From positions 1-14,969 of the forward strand of contig LT642514.1 in NCBI GenBank assembly GCA_900128585.1: a DNA stretch of 14,969 nucleotides, in the 5' to 3' direction. The position numbers and the translations under genes are program-made. Numbering within the stretch: position 1 is the stretch's first letter; each line of letters opens with the position of its first letter. Positions 6,268-13,116 of this stretch are shown in pieces. The DNA is from Stramenopiles sp. TOSAG23-3 (lineage: Eukaryota > Sar). The notes beneath the pieces are model-generated. The model made no database searches and was not told the DNA's origin. It was given only the letters and a program-made list of their open reading frames with translations.

Positions 6268-8295
6268 ATGGCATCCTACGCGACCGCATTTGTAATTGAC
6301 GATGGGGAAGAAGCTCCTGTGAGAATGTCTCCCCCCGTGGCGTTAATTAGGCAAAAAAGGAAAGCTTCGTTGGATGCTGCTGCAGCGTGGGGGATTCTTT
6401 TGAAATTTATCAACCCGACGTCGGCAGACGGGGCATCGAAACGTCCCCCCGCAGCAAAGGGCAAGAAACGAAAAAGCAGTGGGAAAGTAAAGAAAACAAC
6501 GCCGGCCACATACCACTACGATGGGGACCAGAACGATGCGGCCAGTCTTGAGCAAGGCCGGTTGGATGCAAAAAAAGCGATGGAGGAAGAAGACGAACAG
6601 CTGCGACTGGCGCTATCGACCGTTCGGACGTATGTGCCCGACAAAGGTGCATCGGAACGGGCAATTCAAGCATTTGTCACCGAGTCGAAGACGTCCCTCG
6701 TCCCTTGCTTGGTTCGTTTGTTTTCGAACGATTCTTTAGCGGACTGGATCAAGCGCTTTTCGCTGTACAACGAAGCGCTAAACGTTGTGCGAAAGATCGC
6801 CATGAACGTTTTCTGTGTAAAGCTTCTGTTGAACGTGTCCGCTTTGTTGTCACGAATAAAGAACCAAGCCGCCACCTTTTCAAGGTTGAACATGGCCGCC
6901 GCGTCGTCAAACGTCGTGGAGCAGGAGCAGATCATGTCGTGCTCAGTCCTTCAAGTCAGCGAGACCGTCGACAAGTTCCTTGCAAAGGCAAAGGGTTTAC
7001 AGCTATTGGAATTGTCGGAGGCAAGCAGCAGTGGTGCACAACCAGGCAGCAACAAGCGGGCCAAACGGAGCCACAGGACATCATCCTCGTCGTCTGTTTT
7101 GGAGAGTGCGCCGCCGGGTGCGAAAAGTGAGATGACCGTAGAGGAGGCCCAAAAACAGTACGTTTCGCGATTGAAAGAGCAGCGGTTCGAAATGGTGTCG
7201 ACGCCATTTAAGAAGCACATGTACCTGGAAAAAGTAAAATCGGGCTCCTTTCATAACCCAAAAAAGATTATGGCCGAACTCTCCTCATTGCATGCCAGTC
7301 TGCCAGTCCACTGGGCAAGCAGCATTTTTGTAAAAAGCACCGAACAGTGCAATTTGTTAAAGGCGTTGATTATAGGACCACCCGACACCCCGTATGAGAA
7401 CGGGTGCTTTGAATTCGACATTTTTTTGCCCAATTCGTACCCGGAAGAGAGCCCGAAAGTGCTGTTGGTTACAACGGGCGGTGGTAGGGTACGGTTTAAC
7501 CCAAATCTTTACGCTGACGGGAAAGTCTGTTTATCATTACTTGGAACTTGGCAGGGCCCCGGCTGGATACCAAAAGAGAGCACGCTGTTGCAGGTGCTCA
7601 TGAGCATCCAATCGTTGATTTTAGTCAAGGACCCATATTTCAATGAACCAGGTTTTGAAAAGACCAGGACCACCGCGGAAGGAAGACGGCACGCGGAAGC
7701 CTACAGCAAGAACATTCGCTCCTACACGCTGCAATGGGCCATGTTAGAGCAGCTTCAAAAGGCAAATGAATCGCCGTTTAAAGACATAATTACGAAACAC
7801 TTTCAAATGAAATATGACAGCATTAAAGAGCAGTTGGACGCTTGGAAAACGAAAGTCTCGGCCCTGGCGTTGAAGGTTGCTGCACAGTCTCCAATGCCCA
7901 AACAAGTACCAAACCCGCCTGTTTCACAACACCACACCACCACGAAGAAGAAAAAGGGTGCCAAGAAGAAGGGGAAAGTTACCTACGCCGGCCGATGGCA
8001 TGCCATGCCATCGACTTGGTTGAAATATTTGGACCTCCAAGAAAAAAGAGTGTTTTACTACAACACCAAAACAAAGCAGGTGCAGTGGGATGAGCCACAA
8101 AAAAGTGGTGCAGGAAGTCCTGCCCCACAGGTATTTCATGATTTGACGGCAGCGTTGGAGAAAGTCGTTTTGGCCGTGCCAGACAATGACAATGACGAAA
8201 AGGTGGGGGGGAAGGAAGCAGAAGAGACCAACGTTGCTGAGCAATCGGGCAGCAGCAGCAAAAGCAGTAGCAGCGTCATTGATCTTACATTATGA
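6268..8295 (+). CDS. BIRC6-like ubiquitin-conjugating (E2) enzyme with WW domain and C-terminal SIM-like tail
   Basis: A 675-residue protein predicted to transfer ubiquitin. The frame is open further upstream but offers only TTG at 6226, so the first ATG (6268, context GAAATGG) is used. Residues 1-125 are basic and low-complexity with likely nuclear-localisation clusters (KGKKRKSSGKVKK, 64-76). Residues about 130-250 are helical; LFSNDSLADWIKRFSLYNEALNVVRKIA resembles the region just before the UBC fold of BIRC6. The UBC domain covers about 315-530: ITGP-like IIGPPDTPYENGCFEFDIF, then FNPNLYADGKVCLSLLGTW with catalytic Cys421. LVKDPYFNEPGFEKTR and YTLQWAMLEQL with KHFQMK continue the BIRC6-type extension. 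A Lys-rich linker leads to a WW domain (576-611; Trp584, YYN 597-599, Trp607, Pro610). The chain ends in a Ser-run plus VIDLTL, a SUMO-interaction-like motif. There is no BIR domain. It ends in TGA. Confidence 0.88.
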   Translation: MASYATAFVIDDGEEAPVRMSPPVALIRQKRKASLDAAAAWGILLKFINPTSADGASKRPPAAKGKKRKSSGKVKKTTPATYHYDGDQNDAASLEQGRLDAKKAMEEEDEQLRLALSTVRTYVPDKGASERAIQAFVTESKTSLVPCLVRLFSNDSLADWIKRFSLYNEALNVVRKIAMNVFCVKLLLNVSALLSRIKNQAATFSRLNMAAASSNVVEQEQIMSCSVLQVSETVDKFLAKAKGLQLLELSEASSSGAQPGSNKRAKRSHRTSSSSSVLESAPPGAKSEMTVEEAQKQYVSRLKEQRFEMVSTPFKKHMYLEKVKSGSFHNPKKIMAELSSLHASLPVHWASSIFVKSTEQCNLLKALIIGPPDTPYENGCFEFDIFLPNSYPEESPKVLLVTTGGGRVRFNPNLYADGKVCLSLLGTWQGPGWIPKESTLLQVLMSIQSLILVKDPYFNEPGFEKTRTTAEGRRHAEAYSKNIRSYTLQWAMLEQLQKANESPFKDIITKHFQMKYDSIKEQLDAWKTKVSALALKVAAQSPMPKQVPNPPVSQHHTTTKKKKGAKKKGKVTYAGRWHAMPSTWLKYLDLQEKRVFYYNTKTKQVQWDEPQKSGAGSPAPQVFHDLTAALEKVVLAVPDNDNDEKVGGKEAEETNVAEQSGSSSKSSSSVIDLTL

Positions 8296-8632
8296 CGACA
8301 AAAAGTGAGAAAGCAGGAGAAGCTCGTACGAAGTAATTTGTACATGTTGTTATGATACAGGAGTAAAGTTTTATTTTTATAATAATATAAAAAAATGTAA
8401 AAACCTCTAATGGACAAATGCTGAGTAGATTCATTTTTGCGGTATATGAGGAAGCTAAATTTTAATTACTTTAAATAACAGCCATTTATTGTTTTTATAA
8501 AATGATATCAAAACAACTTTTTATTCGTACTTCGTTACCATATGTTGTGGGCTCAACGTTTGAACATTAAAAACAAGAAAATTGGCTGTTATTTAAGTAA
8601 TTAAATTTAGCTTCGTCATACCAAACGTTATC
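8296..8632. other. Convergent spacer between E2 and carrier-like genes
   Basis: Both flanking genes end here. The first half is AT-rich 3' sequence of the E2 gene (TAATATAAAAAAATG, about 8382-8397). The second half is occupied almost entirely by the inverted-repeat element at 8441-8622. A minus-strand AATAAA lies at 8485-8490 inside that element and could serve the carrier-like gene. No coding region or RNA gene is recognised. Confidence 0.5.
8441..8622. mobile_element. MITE-like inverted-repeat element (182 bp)
   Basis: The left arm (8441-8497) and the right arm (8568-8622, reverse complement) match along about 55 bases with a few one-base indels and mismatches. Both begin GGTAT, continue GAAGCTAAATTT, AATTACTT, AAATAACAGCCA, and end GTTTTTA. 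The 70-base centre has no coding capacity. This is the form expected of a miniature inverted-repeat transposable element or of a long hairpin at the 3' ends of two convergent genes. I see no convincing target-site duplication, so transposon origin is an inference. Part of the right arm recurs at 12098-12135. Confidence 0.65.
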
Positions 8633-9448
8633 TTATTTGAACGGCTCACAAAGATTCAGAAGACCCGAAATTCCAGCAATCACCATTACACGGTGCGGAA
8701 AGCCTTGGTAGAAACATTTCCCGCCGATTTCACTCCACATTCGTCTGAAGCAGTCTGTAGTAGTAAGCCGTTCGCCCAACTCTGCCGCACGACCAGCGAC
8801 CAATGCTGCATTGTGCGGCATTTGCGTTCCAAAGCCACAAAAAATTCCTGCGACAAGCCCACCAGCCAGCCTATCTCCCCTGGATGGCTGGTCCAATGCG
8901 CCAGATCTGGCTTTCACAATGTGTCCCGCAACGATTGGGCCAAGGAGGATCCCGCCTCCGATGGAGTGGGAGTCACGCAAAAAAGTCCATACAAAGCCAG
9001 GGCGAATCTTTTTATTGAAGAAGTCGGCAGCCAACGCCGTGACGGTCCCCGTTTGAGGCTGCGACTTTCCGAAATGTCGAAAAACGTCCGCATTCAGCGA
9101 GTTGTACGACCAAGCCTGCATTGGTATGGATACGAGACCGTACGCCACGTTTATGTTGTAAGCCCCAAACGCCCCTGCATCGTCCAACGCGTCCTTCAAA
9201 ATGCGGACGCTGCCAAAGTGCAGCAACTTGTTAATCGTTTGCGTCAGAATGGCCGTTTGAAAAATTTTAATCCCTGCCCTCTTGAATATTGATCCAGATC
9301 CTTTCGGCAACGGCGAAGACGATTTTTGACTAAGAGATATAATCTGGGGGGTAGTGAACACCGTAATAAGGGCGCCCGAACCAAAGGCCGCCACTCCCAT
9401 GGAGGTGAGCACTCGCGTGGTGTTCGGTTGAAGTCCCCCCTCGTTCAT
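8633..9448 (-). CDS. Divergent mitochondrial-carrier-like (SLC25-like) membrane protein
   Basis: A 271-residue multi-pass protein starting at the ATG at 9448 and ending in TAA. Length and pattern suggest three carrier repeats. Repeat 1 has a glycine-rich helix with TTPQIISLSQ (32-41) and then IFKRAGIKIFQTA. Repeat 2 has VAYGLVSIPMQAWSYNSL (101-118). Repeat 3 is the clearest: LAGGLVAGIFCGFGTQMPHNAALVAG (194-219), then IGGKCFYQGFPHRVMVIAG (241-259), which matches the G-x-LYxG-x-xxR carrier block. The usual Px(D/E)xx(K/R) signature has lost its charged residues in all three repeats, so the normal salt-bridge network appears absent. It may be a pseudo-carrier in the mitochondrial inner membrane or another organelle. 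Another six-helix membrane family cannot be excluded. Confidence 0.72.
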   Translation of the reverse strand: MNEGGLQPNTTRVLTSMGVAAFGSGALITVFTTPQIISLSQKSSSPLPKGSGSIFKRAGIKIFQTAILTQTINKLLHFGSVRILKDALDDAGAFGAYNINVAYGLVSIPMQAWSYNSLNADVFRHFGKSQPQTGTVTALAADFFNKKIRPGFVWTFLRDSHSIGGGILLGPIVAGHIVKARSGALDQPSRGDRLAGGLVAGIFCGFGTQMPHNAALVAGRAAELGERLTTTDCFRRMWSEIGGKCFYQGFPHRVMVIAGISGLLNLCEPFK

Positions 9449-9549
9449 ATTTCTTGGCTATCAAGCACTCCAGGCCACGGTTTTTTCACGCAACGAACGA
9501 CTCAAAAAATCAAAACATTGAATTACACAAAGAAAAAGAAAACGAACAG

Positions 9550-9575
9550 GCACACACACACACAGAGAGAGAGAA
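9550..9575. repeat. Compound (CA)n-(GA)n microsatellite
   Basis: A CA dinucleotide run passes directly into a GA run, about 100 bases upstream of the carrier-like gene's ATG (which reads to the left). On that gene's coding strand it reads TC then TG. Confidence 0.85.
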
Positions 9576-10040
9576 AGGAGTACGTATTAAATATTCCACT
9601 TATTCTTCTATGAGGAAATTACCACAGGTACGGTTTAAAGATGAAGGAAACAGACGACAAATAGATATAATATATTTATATTATTCTTCTTCTAATTAAT
9701 ATAATTCTTAAGAAAAGAAGAACGAAGAAAATAAGAAGGGGAAAAAATATTATTAATAAAGAAGAACGACGAAGAAGAAGAGGATCTTTCTCTCTTCTAT
9801 TATTTGTGCCGGAATCATCCTCCGGAACGCATCTGTATATGAGTGATGTGGGAGGAGGGAGGGTGGAGGATTGTGTTTGATATTAAATATTAGAACCCGA
9901 CTATATTATTAATATTATTATTGTGAATAATAAAAAAATACAATTTATTATTATAATTAATAGTCTATTTTTCTATATTAGTCGTTCTAATAATTATAAA
10001 TCTTCTTCAATGTTCAACATGGGAAAAACAGATCCAAACT

Positions 10041-10081
10041 ACTTTCTTTCTTTCTTTTTTAGATTTCTTTCTTTCTTTCTT
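10041..10081 (+). repeat. (CTTT)n polypyrimidine tract upstream of the nucleotidase-like gene
   Basis: Two CTTT runs are separated by TTTTAGAT and end about 65 bases before the ATG at 10146. The tract is on the coding strand, like the TTC tract of the E2 gene, and may be a core-promoter or leader element. Confidence 0.8.
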
Positions 10082-10145
10082 ACCAGAAGAAGATTCCGTG
10101 CTTCAGCATTAGCAATCTATTTACCGGTTCAAAGTTTTTAACACC

Positions 10146-11843
10146 ATGGCTTCCATTACTTCAGGTACCCCCACCGCCTCACCCGTGACGTTGCGCATAG
10201 TTAACGTTACAGACGTGTACATGCTGGACAACTTTCCCTCTTTAAAAACTTTGATTGAAGAGAAGAAAGCACAAAATGTCAATGGGCCTACGATTTCCAT
10301 ACTAACAGGGGATTTCTTGGCGCCTTACTTGCTCTCCTCGATGGATTTTGGAAAAGGCATGGTCAACACCATGAACGCCACCCCGATCGACTATGTTATT
10401 TTTGGGAACCACGAGCATGATCTGCCCCATCGTCACGTGGTGGAGCGAGTCAAAGACTATACGGGCACGTGGATCAACACCAACATGCAGTCTCACGAGG
10501 CAATGCCACACCAAGTCGATAAAGCCGTAGTCTCCTGCAAAAGTGCTGACGGTACGCACACGCGAAAAGTTGGTCTGATATCGATGCTGACAGACCAGCC
10601 CGGGCTTTACCGCCCCAACGCATTCGGCGGTGCAACGATCGATGATCCGTGGGTCACTGCCAAAGCGTACAACAAGAAGTTGGTCGAAGAGGACCAAGTG
10701 GACATTGTCGTGCCACTTTGCCACTTGTACGAACCGCAGGACGAGAAAACATGCAGGGATTTCGACGAGTATCCAATTATTATTAGCGGACACGATCACC
10801 ACACAGTCGATCGCATGGTAAGTGGGTCCCGCTTGGTGAAGGCCGGGAGCGATGGGCACAAGGCTGCGATCATTGACATCACATGGAATTCACCCGATGC
10901 GACAGAAAAGCCCATCATTGACGTCTCTTTGGTGACAGTCAAGGATTGGAAAGCCAACGAAGGGCTTCAATCAGACGTCGAAAAAGCCCTGTCCGTTCTG
11001 GACAATTTACGACACACACAGCTCGTGGCTATACCGGAAAAGTTTCGACCGTTGAACTCAGTGGGTGTCAGGGGTGCTATCACTAGTGGAGGACTTTTCA
11101 TTTGCTCGCAGTACCGAGATGCGTTCAATGCGGATCTATCGACCCAGGCGTGCGACCTCGTACTCATGCCTGGGGGCAACATTCGCGGTGGAAGATTGTA
11201 CGAGGCGGGAGATCACTTTTCGTTGGAAAGCTTGAAGAGTGAAATACATCCTAAGATGGACATGAGCGTGCTGCAAATACCGGGAAATGTCATATGCGAG
11301 AGCGTACGGGACTCGCACACTCGTGGCCACCACCCGTACTTCATGCATTATGACGATGGTGTCACGGTCGACCCAGAGACGCATCTGGTGACACACATAC
11401 AAGGAGAACCCCTAGACCCGAAAAGGATCTACAACGTGGGTTACCCCACGGACGAGTTGCGCGCCGAGAATGGACCGGTATGCATTCGTGACTATTTCAA
11501 CGCGAACCCCCCAAACCCTCGCCATTTAAAAAGTACAGCACGAGGTGGCCAGGAGTTTCTCTTGCAGTTCTGGGCGCAGAACGTCTGGCGAGCGCTGTGG
11601 TCAGCCTTAGACAGAAACCACGATGGTAAAATAGACCATTCAGAATTCGACAAACTGGATCTGGATAGAAGTGGAAAGGTGGACGCGAGTGAATTGATGG
11701 CCTTCATGCATAAGGAACTTGGGTTTGATGTTTGTGAATCGGAAAATTCTTTCGCAAGATTTGTCATTGCTGCAGCGGGCGACGCTGATCAGGACGGGAA
11801 ACTAAGTTACGAAGAGATGCAAATGGCCCGGAAAGGCGTTTGA
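10146..11843 (+). CDS. Cytosolic 5'-nucleotidase/UshA-like metallophosphatase with C-terminal EF-hands
   Basis: A 565-residue calcineurin-like phosphoesterase plus 5'-nucleotidase C-terminal domain, expected to hydrolyse a phosphomonoester or nucleotide. Metal-site motifs appear in order: NVTDVYMLDN with Asp23 (the usual DxH is DVY here), LTGDFLAPYL with Asp56, FGNHEHD with Asn88-His89, PLCHLYEP with His193, and SGHDHH with His216 and His218. The C-terminal substrate domain (about 295-460) includes GAITSGGLF, LMPGGNIRGG and VGYPTDEL. EF-hand loops follow at 489-500 (DRNHDGKIDHSE), 505-516 (DLDRSGKVDASE) and 546-557 (DADQDGKLSYEE), so calcium control is likely. There is no signal peptide, unlike periplasmic or cell-surface 5'-nucleotidases. 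The start has a strong context (ACACCATGG). It ends in TGA. The substrate is unknown. Confidence 0.88.
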   Translation: MASITSGTPTASPVTLRIVNVTDVYMLDNFPSLKTLIEEKKAQNVNGPTISILTGDFLAPYLLSSMDFGKGMVNTMNATPIDYVIFGNHEHDLPHRHVVERVKDYTGTWINTNMQSHEAMPHQVDKAVVSCKSADGTHTRKVGLISMLTDQPGLYRPNAFGGATIDDPWVTAKAYNKKLVEEDQVDIVVPLCHLYEPQDEKTCRDFDEYPIIISGHDHHTVDRMVSGSRLVKAGSDGHKAAIIDITWNSPDATEKPIIDVSLVTVKDWKANEGLQSDVEKALSVLDNLRHTQLVAIPEKFRPLNSVGVRGAITSGGLFICSQYRDAFNADLSTQACDLVLMPGGNIRGGRLYEAGDHFSLESLKSEIHPKMDMSVLQIPGNVICESVRDSHTRGHHPYFMHYDDGVTVDPETHLVTHIQGEPLDPKRIYNVGYPTDELRAENGPVCIRDYFNANPPNPRHLKSTARGGQEFLLQFWAQNVWRALWSALDRNHDGKIDHSEFDKLDLDRSGKVDASELMAFMHKELGFDVCESENSFARFVIAAAGDADQDGKLSYEEMQMARKGV

Positions 11844-12097
11844 ATGGCAGTTTGATGGAAAGTACTCTGTGTGTTAAATTTAATTAAAAAAAGCAACCTC
11901 TTATGAAAACAAATAATATAGTATGCTTGAAGACTCTCATTTTATATCAATTACGATTTCAGTTCCAACCCTAGTCCTATCTTGATGGTTTAATTTGATT
12001 TTTTAATTTGATTTTTTATATGATTTATAACAGATTTGTTATTTTAAATAAATCTAAATTACAGCCATATAGTCTTTACTATGTTTTTTAAAAATTG

Positions 12098-12135
12098 TTT
12101 AATTACTTAAATAACAGCCAATTTTCTTGTTTTTA
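12098..12135 (+). repeat. 38-bp copy of the inverted-repeat arm
   Basis: This stretch is identical, by eye over all 38 bases, to the reverse complement of 8568-8605, the right arm of the element at 8441-8622. It contains AATTACTTAAATAACAGCCA. It ends seven bases short of the FN3 gene's stop codon. Its inverted partner is not evident nearby, so it is a solo arm or an eroded element. Confidence 0.85.
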
Positions 12136-12141
12136 TTTATT
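12132..12141 (-). promoter_or_regulatory. Candidate poly(A) signals AATAAATAAA for the FN3 gene
   Basis: On the minus strand two overlapping AATAAA hexamers follow the TAA stop immediately. They partly overlap the 38-bp repeat, so the repeat may contribute to 3'-end formation. The very short distance to the stop makes this tentative. Confidence 0.35.
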
Positions 12142-13116
12142 TTACGACATACAGTTCGGGCTTGTCAATGGCTCTGAATTATAGTGTTGACAATCGATAG
12201 TCATGTTTTTGTTAAACCGTAGCGTAGGCTTGAAGCCAGATTGGCTCAAGCAATTGAACTTCTTCGGTGTTGCAAAATAGCTGAAAGAAGCTTTGACAGT
12301 TTTTCGCTTCGAAACATGGTCTATAGCTTCCCCCGATGCGTCTACTTCTACGTCACGGGAAGTGTACCCCAAAGAATTGAGCGTCACATCATTGGAGGTC
12401 CTGCAAATAACACTGCTAGACTCGGACCCAAGCCACGCTGTCAAGTAAGTGATATTGCGCCCGTGGGGCACGCGCAGAACCGCCCCAACCCGGTCTAGTA
12501 TTCGACCTTCGACAAGTGTCGCGTGAACGTTAGTGTCATCCCGTTTCGTTTTTACTACAACATGGGTAACCCCCGTAGGCACTGACATTTTTGTCAAGTT
12601 GTACGTGGCGTAATATTTCCCCGTATTTGGCATCTCCACGTCCGCTATTTCAGTTAATGTCGTATTTTTCTTCCAATACAATGTATACTTTTTGATGGAC
12701 GTTGCAGATCGTGGGTGATATATGTTAAATTGACCTGCGATACTCAATGGGTTTGTGTCTTGATCGATGAAATCTACACCCACAGCAGGGTATGCTGGAG
12801 GACCAGTTCCGGCATCGAAAACCATCACTATGGCTGGATTGACAACATTTTCTCCAAAACTGTTCGCTGCCCGAAATATCAGACGGCTGGCATTTTCAGG
12901 AATGACTATGTCTGTCAGTGCCCAGGAGCATTCGGAGGTACATTTAGGAACGGTCAAAACAATATCTGATACATTTTCGTTAAAGTGGTCCCCCCAGTAC
13001 ACACGGAAACCAGTCATCTGCGCGGCACCGGTTCCAGGCATTTGAACCTTTCCTGCACCGGAAAATATTCCTGGGTTAGCATTGGAGTCAGCGTTGTCCA
13101 GCGACACGCTCGCCGC
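12142..13116 (-). CDS. FN3-protein downstream part, in frame after the TAG
   Basis: This 324-codon stretch continues the same reading frame directly after the TAG at 13117-13119 and ends in TAA at 12142-12144. Two related modules are visible. The first runs from AASVSLDNADSNANPG through MTGFRVYWGDHF to LIFRAANSFGE. The second runs from VGVDFIDQDTNPLSIAG through IKKYTLYWKKN to VVVKTKRDD. The first in-frame ATG is about 28 codons in, inside the first module, and only a GTG (13107) precedes it, so an independent gene is unlikely. NxS/T sequons continue, and the C terminus is Cys-containing with no membrane helix. It is probably the C-terminal third of the FN3 protein, reached by readthrough, splicing or a corrected sequence. 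Otherwise it is the dead end of a pseudogene. Confidence 0.65.
   Translation of the reverse strand, partial: AASVSLDNADSNANPGIFSGAGKVQMPGTGAAQMTGFRVYWGDHFNENVSDIVLTVPKCTSECSWALTDIVIPENASRLIFRAANSFGENVVNPAIVMVFDAGTGPPAYPAVGVDFIDQDTNPLSIAGQFNIYHPRSATSIKKYTLYWKKNTTLTEIADVEMPNTGKYYATYNLTKMSVPTGVTHVVVKTKRDDTNVHATLVEGRILDRVGAVLRVPHGRNITYLTAWLGSESSSVICRTSNDVTLNSLGYTSRDVEVDASGEAIDHVSKRKTVKASFSYFATPKKFNCLSQSGFKPTLRFNKNMTIDCQHYNSEPLTSPNCMS

Larger units (their letters stand above)
9449..10145. promoter_or_regulatory. Divergent promoter region of the carrier-like and nucleotidase-like genes
   Basis: A 697-base spacer between divergent genes. From left to right on the + strand it holds a (CA)n-(GA)n microsatellite at 9550-9575, purine tracts of AAG/GAA type at 9710-9783, a GGAGGAGGGAGGG stretch near 9851-9870, and AT-rich palindromic sequence at 9900-9965. 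A (CTTT)n pyrimidine tract follows at 10041-10081, close to the nucleotidase-like ATG. The purine-to-pyrimidine change again gives each gene a pyrimidine tract upstream on its coding strand. A small inverted repeat, CCGGA/TCCGG, lies near 9810-9825. No coding region is recognised. Confidence 0.45.
11844..12141. other. Convergent spacer between nucleotidase-like and FN3 genes
   Basis: AT-rich 3' regions of two convergent genes. A tandem of TTTAATTTGATTTT-like units lies near 11989-12018. A degenerate AAATTACAGCCAT near 12054-12067 and the 38-base repeat at 12098-12135 belong to the same sequence family as the inverted-repeat element at 8441-8622. No gene is seen. Confidence 0.5.

Noticed and set aside
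6580-6640. Possible ubiquitin-interacting motif in the E2 protein (EEEDEQLRLALSTVR)
   Set aside because: The acidic patch and the Leu/Ala positions fit, but the conserved Ser is two residues too early and the trailing acidic residue is missing.
8693-9292. 199-codon + strand frame opposite the carrier-like gene
   Set aside because: It is antisense to a gene with clear membrane-helix pattern and carrier-like repeats, has no recognisable domain, and looks like a shadow of that gene.
12142-13107. Independent gene starting at GTG 13107
   Set aside because: GTG is an unlikely eukaryotic start, the frame is continuous with the upstream FN3 frame, and the start would cut into a module.
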